The position numbers were made by a program, and so were the translations under genes. Shown piece after piece: positions 18,427 through 26,407 of a DNA stretch of 64,000 nt. The DNA is from Pseudomonas sp. CFBP 13711 (GTDB taxonomy: Bacteria; Pseudomonadota; Gammaproteobacteria; Pseudomonadales; Pseudomonadaceae), in NCBI RefSeq assembly GCF_014842265.1, contig NZ_JACYVI010000001.1, forward strand, positions 310,001 to 374,000. Reading direction: 5' to 3'. The first letter of the stretch is position 1; each line of letters begins with the position of its first letter. The notes under the pieces are model-generated. The model did not search any database. It saw nothing but the letters and a program-made list of their open reading frames with translations, and had not been told where the DNA came from.

Positions 18427-18660
18427 ATGACGCCACTGGAGAGGTTGGAGGCAGTGATGAGCGCAAGCGTGTACTGCGATATCCAGATGACTCTCGAAGA
18501 AGCTGTCGAGATGCTCGAAGTCCTCCGAGCCTTGCGCGAGGCTGGTCGCTACCCGGCGCTTGAAGAAAAATTTCACGACATGCAGGCCCAGCTCACCGAT
18601 TCCATCAGCTACGCAGCGTCAGACAGAATCGGATTGCTAAAATCCAAGCCCAAACATTAG
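18427..18660 (+). CDS. Small hypothetical protein
   Basis: A 77-residue helical, acidic protein (TLEEAVEMLEVLRALREAGRYPAL) about 55 bases after the HAD gene. Codon pattern resembles neighbours; no strong ribosome binding site. Function unknown. Confidence 0.5.
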   Translation: MTPLERLEAVMSASVYCDIQMTLEEAVEMLEVLRALREAGRYPALEEKFHDMQAQLTDSISYAASDRIGLLKSKPKH

Positions 18661-18680
18661 CAGACTGCTTTGGGGCCTCT

Positions 18681-18890
18681 TCACACCTGCTCGGCTGGGC
18701 CGGGCGGGGGCGTTTGACTATTCTTAAGGCATTGCTCTGAGAGTAGGACAGTTTGAGCTTGAGCTTGAGCTTGAGCTTGAGCGTTGCGCGTAAGCTGTTC
18801 CTGCATCCACGCACCAGCTTGATCGAACTCTTCCATCATCGATGCGAATTCATCTGGTGTGAGATGGACTGGGCTGGTTTGGTGCTTCAT
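18681..18890 (-). CDS. Small hypothetical protein with Ala-Gln repeat
   Basis: A 69-residue frame on the minus strand with a sensible N-terminus (MKHQTSPVHLTPDEFASMM) and an (AQ)5 tract encoded by a hexanucleotide repeat. The repeat length could vary by slippage without shifting frame. Function unknown. Confidence 0.45.
   Translation of the reverse strand: MKHQTSPVHLTPDEFASMMEEFDQAGAWMQEQLTRNAQAQAQAQAQTVLLSEQCLKNSQTPPPGPAEQV
18753..18782. repeat. Hexanucleotide tandem repeat, five TTGAGC units
   Basis: Five uninterrupted copies of TTGAGC inside the small minus-strand frame, encoding alternating Ala-Gln. Confidence 0.9.
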
Positions 18891-18964
18891 TGGGCTTCCA
18901 AAGTTTGTAGTAGTCAGAGGCCCATGGGCTAAGAGCCCACCCTCAGGGCAAGCCTGCCCAGCGA

Positions 18965-19333
18965 TCAGGAAATCCAGGACTCCACAGTGTCCGAGCCGTA
19001 TTCAGCTTTCCACTCTTTCAAAACCTTATGGTTTCCGCCTTTGGTTTCAACCACCTCACCCGAATGCGGGTTCTTGTACAGTTTCACAGCGCGAGGCCTA
19101 CGTGTGCCCTTCACCGGCGCGGCAGCAGCCGTGCCTGGCTTGAAGCCGCCCAGAGGATCAAGAATCGAGATGACGTCCCTTAAGCTCTTGTTGTACTCGC
19201 CCAACAAGCCACGCAATTTGGTTTCAAATTCAATTTCTTGCTCAAGGCCTTTGTCGCCTTTCATTGCTTCCAACGCCGCTAACTGCTCGGCGAGATGGCG
19301 TTCGAGTTGGCGGAATTCTGCGAGTTTTGACAT
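18965..19333 (-). CDS. MvaT/MvaU-family (H-NS-like) xenogeneic silencer, island copy
   Basis: A 122-residue protein with the MvaT layout: N-terminal coiled-coil oligomerisation region (LAEFRQLERHLAEQLAALE, EIEFETKLRGLL) and C-terminal DNA-binding domain (KLYKNPHSGEVVETKGGNHK, LKEWKAEYGSDTVESW). Start at ATG 19333 matches the family; a longer open frame to 19462 is not needed. Pseudomonas core genomes encode MvaT/MvaU proteins that bind AT-rich foreign DNA; this copy sits in the island and may silence cargo or modulate host silencing (inference). Confidence 0.93.
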   Translation of the reverse strand: MSKLAEFRQLERHLAEQLAALEAMKGDKGLEQEIEFETKLRGLLGEYNKSLRDVISILDPLGGFKPGTAAAAPVKGTRRPRAVKLYKNPHSGEVVETKGGNHKVLKEWKAEYGSDTVESWIS

Positions 19334-19687
19334 TGGAAATCCTGTCTCTGTGTAGGGGACGTGTGGGTACGATGGTAGCACCACGCGATCCAGATCCGCT
19401 TGGCCATGGGCTAACTTGAGGCTCAAAGTGTTAAGCGGATGCAGTGCTTTTGATCCAGACAATGCAGGCTGAAACGGTAATGATCGACCCGAGCGTTGTT
19501 AGAAGAATTACTTTCGCGATGACTCCAGCCTCTCTTCGTACCTATGTACTATGACGTGGAACAAAACCCTTGGAGACAGGATGCGCAGTAGCCTTTTGTA
19601 CGCCGAGATGGCTTCCGGGCGAGACAGCATTGTCATTGTACTGGCGAAGCGTTAGAAACGGCCTTCGGCAGGCGATGAGTGTGACAC
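19334..19687. other. Intergenic region upstream of the silencer gene
   Basis: 354 bases between the divergent silencer gene and the next hypothetical gene. No gene, terminator or clear operator was found; it should contain both promoters. Confidence 0.3.
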
Positions 19688-20464
19688 ATGAGCAGCAAGG
19701 CGACCTTGGAGTGGAGCTATAGCCCCGCAGGCCTGATTGACGGCTTGCTGGAGTTTGAAAAGTTTGGTGGTAGCGTTGTCGCTGCGGGTGGCAGGGTCAC
19801 AGCAGATTTTGATGAGCAGGTCTATCGGGCGGATGCAACGCTTGCTGATAAATTATTGGTCGCGATCCAGGCTAGGCTGGCACCTGCCCAGCGCAGGCTC
19901 CAACAAGCAGTAGAGTTTTCACACCCTCCAACCCTGACTGTGGCGCATTCGGATGGCAAACGAGAGATGTTCCTTGAATGCTATGCCTCTGTCTCGATAA
20001 GCGATCATTTTGAAATTCAGATTATCAGGAATGGGGTCGTGATCGAGGACTCGGAGCAGGAGCGCATTGAGCGAGAGTCTCGGCAAGCTTTGTTGCTGGA
20101 GAGTCACTCGGATGATCTGATTCTCGCTCGGATACTGGCCAGTCATCGGAACTCTCTCCGTGATCCAGATAACGAGTTTGTTCACCTGTACGAAATCTGG
20201 GATGCGTTGGAATCAAAGTTTCTGAAGCGCCATCAGGTCGCGGACGCCCTGAAGATAGAATTTTCCAAGTTTGGCCAGTTTCAAGCCGTGTGTAACAGAC
20301 CTACCTCCGCCAGTCGGCATCGAGGGACAGCCGACGGCGCCTTGAGACAGCCGAGCCCGGCTGAGTACGAGTTGGCCAGATCCATCGCTTGGGAGCTTGT
20401 GATGGGGTATGCGGAGTGGCTGAGTACGCAGGCGAAACTGCATGATGCCGCTGCGGGCAACTGA
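19688..20464 (+). CDS. Hypothetical protein, island cargo
   Basis: A 258-residue soluble protein. The N-terminal half is predicted beta/alpha (LEWSYSPAGLIDGLLEF, TLTVAHSDGKREMFLECYA), the C-terminal half helical with a conserved-looking FVHLYEIWDALESKF and a SxAEYELARSIAW helix. The Leu-Tyr-Glu-Ile-Trp-Asp-Ala segment recalls helical domains of proteins that recognise termini or small ligands, but no family can be named. No partner gene follows on the same strand except a fragment. Confidence 0.6.
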   Translation: MSSKATLEWSYSPAGLIDGLLEFEKFGGSVVAAGGRVTADFDEQVYRADATLADKLLVAIQARLAPAQRRLQQAVEFSHPPTLTVAHSDGKREMFLECYASVSISDHFEIQIIRNGVVIEDSEQERIERESRQALLLESHSDDLILARILASHRNSLRDPDNEFVHLYEIWDALESKFLKRHQVADALKIEFSKFGQFQAVCNRPTSASRHRGTADGALRQPSPAEYELARSIAWELVMGYAEWLSTQAKLHDAAAGN

Positions 20465-20472
20465 AGCCCTGA

Positions 20473-20670
20473 TCGACGCTGGGTCGGGGAAAGTCGACCT
20501 TCACAGATCCACAGCTGGTTCAAATCTTGGCCTGTGCTATTCACGGAAAGTATGATTTTCTCGATCAGTTCATCGAACTCAAACCGTTCAGCCACCACCG
20601 CTACAACCCTGATCATGTGGCCCTGCGCCGAGGGAGTGATCAGACCTTCACCGACGCTCGAACTCAATAA
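20473..20670 (+). pseudogene. Possible gene fragment between convergent genes
   Basis: A 65-codon open stretch without a start codon (contains HGKYDFLDQFIELKPFSHHR, then a DQTFTDARTQ tail) ending at TAA 20668-20670. The composition is protein-like, so it may be the tail of a lost gene. Weak evidence. Confidence 0.25.
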
Positions 20671-21656
20671 ATGTGATCCCACTGCGTGAAGGTCAGAACG
20701 TTCGGTAGGCGCCATAAGTGGAAATTACCGGTTTTGAATTTTTGAGACCAAAATGCAAGTCTCTGTGCTTCAGTTTGATTAACGCCGCTCCACTCGACTA
20801 TCACGATGTGTCTGGACTGGGCATAGGCGGCGATCACATCATTGAGATGGTCATCATCCCCCGAGTACCCGAACACGATGATCTCTTGAGATTCGTTCAG
20901 ACTGAGCCCTAGGTAGTTCCAGTACGTGGAAAGCACCGTCGAGGCGCCAATCACCGATCGCTTATGGCGAACGTGGGTCAGTACGATGTGATCAGACCCT
21001 TCCGGTGAAAAAGGGTTGAGCTGATGTCGATCACGTTTCCTGGCCAGTCCATGGTGGTCAAAGAATAGAGGGGAGCCATGTAGGTGGAGGTAGTATCCAA
21101 AGTCATTGTTGTATAAGCGCGTCAGTGCATCTGAGCTGAAGCCATTTGCAACCATGCCGTCCACAAGCGTGGTATGGAAATAGCCCGCCATTAGGCCAGC
21201 ATCTAGAAATGCTCCATAGAGAAGCTTGTCGTAGTTGAGAGTGGCGACGTGTGACTTTGTCTGGCGAACGAACGCGATTACTGGTTCCAGAAAGGCCTGC
21301 GGGAGGCCATGGGCGTAAAGGTGCAGCCTGGTGGCTACCTTGTGAAGGTAGTTTCCCACTGCGACCGGAAATTGCAGACCTTCCTGCGATAACCAGTGAA
21401 CGTTCATCCGCTGTGACATGTTGATGCTACTAAGCGTCCTGCACGCTGAGATCACCAGGTGCAGTGGGTCGAGCTGATCTTCCCGCGCGGGGATGACGCC
21501 ATTTCCACCAAGGCACTGACTGATTAGCTCTTTGTGCACATCACTGATGGCAAAAGGGTCATTCCATACATCAGCCATAGCGTTGGTAAGCGAAAAATGT
21601 TGGGGATCAAGCGCCATCCCTAGGCCGTTTCCAAATATCAATGTCTTCCTTGGCAT
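20664..21656 (-). CDS. SIR2-like/DUF4917 protein (possible NAD-dependent defence effector)
   Basis: About 330 residues. SIR2-type Rossmann landmarks are visible: TLIFGNGLGMALD at the N-terminus, VATLNYDKLLY near the middle, YLHLHGSPLFF, and IIVFGYSGDDDHLND near the C-terminus. This order fits DUF4917/SIR2-like proteins, several of which deplete NAD during phage infection. Start at ATG 21656 or 21659 (AAGGA 4-7 bases upstream); a longer frame to 21716 is not preferred. It stands alone, so it could be a single-gene system. Function as NADase is inference. Confidence 0.75.
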   Translation of the reverse strand: MPRKTLIFGNGLGMALDPQHFSLTNAMADVWNDPFAISDVHKELISQCLGGNGVIPAREDQLDPLHLVISACRTLSSINMSQRMNVHWLSQEGLQFPVAVGNYLHKVATRLHLYAHGLPQAFLEPVIAFVRQTKSHVATLNYDKLLYGAFLDAGLMAGYFHTTLVDGMVANGFSSDALTRLYNNDFGYYLHLHGSPLFFDHHGLARKRDRHQLNPFSPEGSDHIVLTHVRHKRSVIGASTVLSTYWNYLGLSLNESQEIIVFGYSGDDDHLNDVIAAYAQSRHIVIVEWSGVNQTEAQRLAFWSQKFKTGNFHLWRLPNVLTFTQWDHIY

Positions 21657-21659
21657 CAT

Positions 21660-22095
21660 CACTTCCTTGGGGGGCTGAATTTTCAATCGTTGACTGAAAT
21701 AGCGTACTCGCTTCATAACTGTGTATCGCTTCTCAGTGAGCCAGCGCTTCGGTCACCACGGCCCTGGCGACTCGTAGCCCCAGCCGGCTGGTCATAAGTA
21801 AAGCGGACAAGCAGGGGGAAATGTCCTACCCAGCTCGGAGAGTAGTTGAATTTCATCAGCTTAATCTGTCCCAGATTTGGCCTCTGGTACCTATGCTCAG
21901 CATTGTCGCGCGTAGATGCGACCAGAGCATCCTCCGCCTTAGGAATTGAGTGAGAAGACAGAAGGCTGGGTTGACATTGGCCGGATGAAAAATGCCGTTA
22001 TAGAGAAGTCGGTTGGTGTACTAGAAAAGGGGAGTATGGCCGGGCGGTTATTCAACCAATGGCACCGGCCATTTTTTCAAAGAGTCGATCGTCGG
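21660..22095. other. Intergenic region with a plus-strand terminator-like hairpin
   Basis: About 435 bases without a convincing protein gene. A hairpin plus T-run at 22058-22077 points to a transcript on the plus strand ending here, possibly a small RNA. Confidence 0.3.
22058..22077 (+). terminator. Rho-independent terminator candidate
   Basis: AATGGC, loop ACCG, GCCATT followed by four more T. No protein gene on the plus strand ends before it. Confidence 0.45.
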
Positions 22096-23142
22096 TCAGT
22101 CAGCCTCGTCTGGCTCCGTCTTCGGCGCATGACCACCGTTCAGTGTTGTGTCAGACGGCGTAAGGTAGTGCTGGGTCATGACCGATTCGAGGTGCCCCAC
22201 CTGTTTGGGTAACTGGTCATAAGCTGGGAGATTTCCCAAACTAAGTTCGATGACTGCGGCTCGAATGGAATATGCGGTGGGTTGCAGACCGTCGGAGATT
22301 ACCTTTGATGTCCAGCCCTTGACGATTTCGGAGAACTCCCGCGCTGACATGGGTTCATTAGGGGCTTTCGAGGAGGGAAAAAGATAGCCATCGGTCTTTA
22401 ATTTTTCAGACCTGATGTATCTCTCCAAGACGTTGGTGTTTTGGGGCACAACGGTATGGCGCTGCTTATCAATCAGGATCAGGAAGCCAGGATTAGAGTC
22501 ATCAAGCTTTTCGAGATTGGCTTTGGCTGAAAGAAACATGTGCGAGCGTAGCCCAGTCTCAATGAGAGCAAACAGGCTCTGATCACGAAGGTTGCCGGAG
22601 GCCTGTACCACCCTTCTGACTGCCTCTAACTCATGTGGACTGATCGTCCGTCGAGGCGAGACAAGCCTAGGTGCTTTTTTGATACCTGGTTTGAGGGGCG
22701 GGGCATCACTTTTGGCCTCAGTGTGCCGAAGGCTCTGGGCAGCAGTGACGTTAGAGGGGCCAATGGTGCGGGTATCAGATGATGGTTGCGGCTGGAGGTG
22801 CTTGAAGCTGACTAGTGCTTGGAGCGGCAATGCCTCTGCGAATACCCGCAGCGTTCTGGCTGCAATAGTGGGTTCATGGCTGGAACTAAGCGTAGTCAGC
22901 ATTGCCGACGCTATGGCTGTCCGCACTTCGCTCTCGGAGGGGCTCAGTGGTTTGATCGAGCTTGATTTTGAGCTTTGCACCACATCATGGTAATCGCTAT
23001 ACCCGAGCCATTTTGAAAGAAGCTCACGCGCGAATGATAGGCTGATGGGATTTTGGCCTGGCCACAGTTTTTGGACTCGTTTCGCGATTCGCTTGAAGCC
23101 AGATTGGGGGAGCAGATCTTCCGAATAAATCGGGATGCGCAT
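22096..23142 (-). CDS. Tyrosine recombinase-like protein with N-terminal host-range type domain
   Basis: A 348-residue protein from ATG 23142 (GGAG 8 bases upstream). Residues 1-45 (GFKRIAKRVQKLWPG, SFARELLSKWLGYSDYHDV) match a small domain common at the start of Pseudomonas island proteins. The C-terminal half has the phage-integrase pattern: Arg in IETGLRSHMFLSA, SIR in PTAYSIRAAV, LPKQVGHLESVMTQHYL with the His and terminal Tyr. The second box has Tyr-Ser-Ile-Arg in place of His-x-x-Arg, so activity may be reduced. Possibly an accessory recombinase or excision factor of the island. Confidence 0.72.
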   Translation of the reverse strand: MRIPIYSEDLLPQSGFKRIAKRVQKLWPGQNPISLSFARELLSKWLGYSDYHDVVQSSKSSSIKPLSPSESEVRTAIASAMLTTLSSSHEPTIAARTLRVFAEALPLQALVSFKHLQPQPSSDTRTIGPSNVTAAQSLRHTEAKSDAPPLKPGIKKAPRLVSPRRTISPHELEAVRRVVQASGNLRDQSLFALIETGLRSHMFLSAKANLEKLDDSNPGFLILIDKQRHTVVPQNTNVLERYIRSEKLKTDGYLFPSSKAPNEPMSAREFSEIVKGWTSKVISDGLQPTAYSIRAAVIELSLGNLPAYDQLPKQVGHLESVMTQHYLTPSDTTLNGGHAPKTEPDEAD

Positions 23143-23507
23143 AGCAATTCTCCAATACGTCATGGTGTCGGCTGCCCGCTGACTGTTGTCGAAATGCGTG
23201 CGAAGAGATGTGAACTAATCCTGATGCACAGAGGCTATGCGTGCCGACCGCTCGATCCAGGTTGATCGAAAGTTCGACGCTATCACGTATGGTTTAAATT
23301 GTGCAATCAAGAGCGCGGGTAGAAGCGACACATTTACCCGTTGGCATACACGGCAGACTACTGAGCTTCTGGGCCAGGGCTGCGCCTCATGTGAAGTGCG
23401 TCAGGGATGCAAATCTCAGGTATCAGTGTAAGGCAACATTTAACGGATGAGGTGAGCTGAGTTGGATGGTGATGAGGAATGAGTTCGATACCCCCCCCCC
23501 AGGCATA
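23143..23507. other. Intergenic region ending in a poly-C tract
   Basis: 365 bases between two minus-strand genes, with no convincing gene. Ten consecutive C at 23491-23500 lie just past the stop of the next gene. Confidence 0.35.
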
Positions 23508-25409
23508 CTATTCAACCAGGGGCGCTAAACGCTGGTACGCCAGCCCCTTTGTGAACGGTCTACTCGGAGCTAGATCATGGGGGAAAGAGTCCGTGACCTT
23601 CAACCCGTATGCAACAAGGTAGGCGATCCATTCCTCCTTATGGGGCCTTGAGGCGATCAACACTACCGATAGCGCCCTGGTTTGTACCGCCGCCGTCGGG
23701 GACATGGCGAAACCGAGTGCGACGACTGCATCCTGCACTAGCTGTTTGGACAACGTTAAAAAACGCCCATCCATTTCGACGAATAATCCTTTTGCGCTGA
23801 CCGAGTGCAACGTGCAGATAAACGGATCCCATTTGCTCGAATATGCCGGTCGGAGCCAGACTCGATCATATTTTCTAAAGCTTCTATCTTGAGTCTCCAG
23901 AACTATCGGTGAACGGGTGCGAGTCAGCCGCTGGTTGATGGCATCAACGAGTGCCGGATGGTCGCTGACGAAGACCTCTTCAGGATGTCCTCTATGGCAT
24001 TGCTCGGCATGGCGGACATTGAACGGCTCCTGCGGACAGATCGAATCTTGATTGGGCGTCAATCGTTGAGGCATCACGTTGCGCTGGACGTCTAAAGCTG
24101 CGAAATAGCGGGCAAGTCCATCAATGAAATGTGGCGTGGCTCCGGGCTTGGTTCTACGGCTGTCAATGAGCACCAGGCGTGAGGTTTCTGGGATGTTTTG
24201 CAGGGTGATCAGGAAATCGCTGAGGCTGAACAAGTCACAATCGGTAACCATGATTGTGCTGTATTTGGGGAGGTCTTGCGGCAGCCGGTAAAAAGGGATT
24301 GGTTCTTTTTCAGCATGAAGTTCATGCATGGAGCTCAGACCACTGGAGTACACGACTACCAGTGGAGCCGAGGCATATAGAATTTGCAGTACCCCCGACA
24401 ACTGGGCCATGAATTCATGAAGGCACTTCAAGTCCTGCGGGCGGATGATGGATATTCTGGAGTTAACGGCAGCGGTGATTTCGTCTTCGTAATCAATATG
24501 GCTATAGGACGCAACGACTTGGCTGTATCTTGAATAACTGTAGCGAATTTCATCAGCGGTATAGGTTGGAAAAAAATTCCGCGAAAGGCGCTCAAGCTGT
24601 CTGCGGACAGCCACTTGCAGGTTAGCGTTGGACTTGAGTTGATAGTGATCGCCGTCAGTGATTACCCAACCGGCATTGGCGCTAAGCCTAAGCCCTTCTT
24701 TCAGCTTCACAGGTACGTCAGTTTCACGGAATAGCGTGCGCTCGCCGCGAATTTGCTCCAGGAACCAGCCCATGGCTTCAAGTACAGTCCTCTGATCAGG
24801 CGACAACTTCGCTCCCGTGGATGAGAGGGCTGCTCGCCTCTCGTTCTGTGACGCGAAGGCGAGGAGGGCTTTCACTTGTGCTGATGATGATTCATAAGCC
24901 TGCGAACCATAGGTCTCATAAAAGCGCTCAGCGTGGATTTGAGCTAACCCCCAAGCCATCACACGCTTAATCCGCTGATACCGTGACAGGCTTTCCTGAA
25001 AAGAAAGCCCGAGCAAAGTGCGCTCGGGTTCCAGGAGTACGTTGCACCACGGAAGCATGTCGCCGCTCGTTAGAGACTCAAGCAGTACCTCACGCGAGCC
25101 AAGACTCTGTGACAGAAGCAATTTCTTTGCCTTGGGGGGGAGGTGAAAGCTGTCTATAAAGAAACTGTTCTTGATAAGCTCGTCCCAGCCCGAGGCGTCT
25201 ACACCGCACTCCAGAACTGCTACCAAATTCACCCCGTTGCTACGGGCACTCGTTCGTAGCAGGTACATGCGCCCGGCCACCAAAGGTAGTTCGAACCCAG
25301 CGGTGCGGTACCGTAAAGATACCGTCCGATCACTCCCTGTATCGTGGCAACTCGCTAGGCTAATACCGTCGAGGCGATGAAAAATTCGCTTGATCAGATA
25401 TTTTTTCAA
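23508..25409 (-). CDS. Mobile-element operon protein, possible degenerate RecD-type helicase
   Basis: A 633-residue protein, last of the five-gene recombinase operon; its ATG overlaps the preceding stop by four bases. No intact ATPase motifs, but the order of segments recalls RecD2/UvrD-like enzymes: helical N-domain, LVVVYSSGLSSMHELHAE where the second RecA motifs start, STIMVTDCDLFSLSDFL and TSRLVLIDSRRTKP where motif II/III would be, and a C-terminal beta-barrel-like part (KYDRVWLRPAYSSKWD, SVVLIASRPH). Walker A and DExx residues are lost. Probably a structural or DNA-binding partner of the recombinases. The RecD link is inference. Confidence 0.7.
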   Translation of the reverse strand: MKKYLIKRIFHRLDGISLASCHDTGSDRTVSLRYRTAGFELPLVAGRMYLLRTSARSNGVNLVAVLECGVDASGWDELIKNSFFIDSFHLPPKAKKLLLSQSLGSREVLLESLTSGDMLPWCNVLLEPERTLLGLSFQESLSRYQRIKRVMAWGLAQIHAERFYETYGSQAYESSSAQVKALLAFASQNERRAALSSTGAKLSPDQRTVLEAMGWFLEQIRGERTLFRETDVPVKLKEGLRLSANAGWVITDGDHYQLKSNANLQVAVRRQLERLSRNFFPTYTADEIRYSYSRYSQVVASYSHIDYEDEITAAVNSRISIIRPQDLKCLHEFMAQLSGVLQILYASAPLVVVYSSGLSSMHELHAEKEPIPFYRLPQDLPKYSTIMVTDCDLFSLSDFLITLQNIPETSRLVLIDSRRTKPGATPHFIDGLARYFAALDVQRNVMPQRLTPNQDSICPQEPFNVRHAEQCHRGHPEEVFVSDHPALVDAINQRLTRTRSPIVLETQDRSFRKYDRVWLRPAYSSKWDPFICTLHSVSAKGLFVEMDGRFLTLSKQLVQDAVVALGFAMSPTAAVQTRALSVVLIASRPHKEEWIAYLVAYGLKVTDSFPHDLAPSRPFTKGLAYQRLAPLVE

Positions 25410-25744
25410 TCAAGATCACCCAACATTATTCCTGACGCATGCATCATGTCTTGTTCATGACGTACTAGACGCAGCTGCTGCTTTAGGTTTAAGTTCTCTT
25501 GACGCACCAAGGTCAGTTCAACTCGAAGCTTTGAACACTCAATATTCTGCTCAGAGGGCTTTGTCGCTTGGTGATTACCGCTGTTTAGGTGCTGATTCAA
25601 TAGTGATAGAAGCTGAATAACTTCGGAGCTTCCTCTCCCCGGATAAAAAATTTGTCGTGTCGCGCCGATACGCTCTGCAAGCCAGGTCAGATCAATGCTG
25701 CCTTTGCGGACAGGAACAGGGATACTATTTTTAATCAGGCTCAT
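25406..25744 (-). CDS. Small helix-turn-helix/coiled-coil protein of the recombinase operon
   Basis: About 112 residues from ATG 25744 (14-base overlap with the gene upstream); the open frame extends to ATG 25825 (139 residues), which overlaps more. Middle: IDLTWLAERIGATRQIFYPGR, a helix-turn-helix-like segment; C-terminus: leucine-rich coiled coil (LRVELTLVRQENLNLKQQL). The stop overlaps the next start. Likely DNA-binding partner or oligomeric adaptor for the neighbouring recombinases. Confidence 0.7.
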   Translation of the reverse strand: MSLIKNSIPVPVRKGSIDLTWLAERIGATRQIFYPGRGSSEVIQLLSLLNQHLNSGNHQATKPSEQNIECSKLRVELTLVRQENLNLKQQLRLVRHEQDMMHASGIMLGDLD

Positions 25745-26405
25745 CAACTCTTCCCGAAGCTGAAGGGCGAAGCGATTGCTCAAGTTCAGTTGTGCTAAGT
25801 GATCCAATATTTTTGGTTCTTGCATGGCGCCAGTCCAAGAATGGTTTGCAGGTCTTTGCGTCTGAAAGCTCAGCGGGGATTGAGGTCATCGTCGCACTCG
25901 TCATTAATTTTCCACTATCAAAATAGAGGTATTGATTTTCAAGTAGGATTTTCTCAACCAAGTGACAGGTTTTCTCAAAATCATATAGATTGGCGTCTGT
26001 CCTGCTTACTGGGGTGGCAACTGGTTGCGCTCGGTGGGGCAAGTCCCCCAGTATTTTTTCGAGCACTGTTATACGGTGAGTTGCCTCGCTTAGCTGGAGA
26101 CGAATTACGTCATCAGGAATGCTCGCATTGAGTATTGATTTTGGAAGTTTTACACACAATTTAACCGCGTATTGGTCAAATAATTCCTTGTGAGGCGTCG
26201 ACTTTTTGCGATATAAGGAAGGATCAACGCCAACAATTGCTGCCACCCTTTGAGCTAGGATCGAGGCATTCTTGATGATTTCGCCGTTCTTCAAGAAGGA
26301 TTGCAGCACAGCGTGAGTCTTGGATAGCGTGTTTGTGAGCTGGAGTTTTCGACCGGATCTATCAACTTTAAGTTGATCTGCAGGACGAGATGAAGTCTTC
26401 CTCAT
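25731..26405 (-). CDS. gmtX: GmtX-like protein of gamma-mobile-trio
   Basis: A 224-residue basic/helical protein two bases after the GmtZ-like stop. A helix-turn-helix-like segment with SILAQRVAAIVGVDPSLYRK lies near residues 45-65, then a coiled-coil-type helix (QLSEATHRITVLEKILG). Its position directly behind two tyrosine recombinases fits GmtX of gamma-mobile-trio elements, mobile islands known to carry defence and toxin cargo. The name rests on gene order and size; sequence identity was not tested. Confidence 0.68.
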   Translation of the reverse strand: MRKTSSRPADQLKVDRSGRKLQLTNTLSKTHAVLQSFLKNGEIIKNASILAQRVAAIVGVDPSLYRKKSTPHKELFDQYAVKLCVKLPKSILNASIPDDVIRLQLSEATHRITVLEKILGDLPHRAQPVATPVSRTDANLYDFEKTCHLVEKILLENQYLYFDSGKLMTSATMTSIPAELSDAKTCKPFLDWRHARTKNIGSLSTTELEQSLRPSASGRVDEPD

Positions 26406-26407
26406 TT

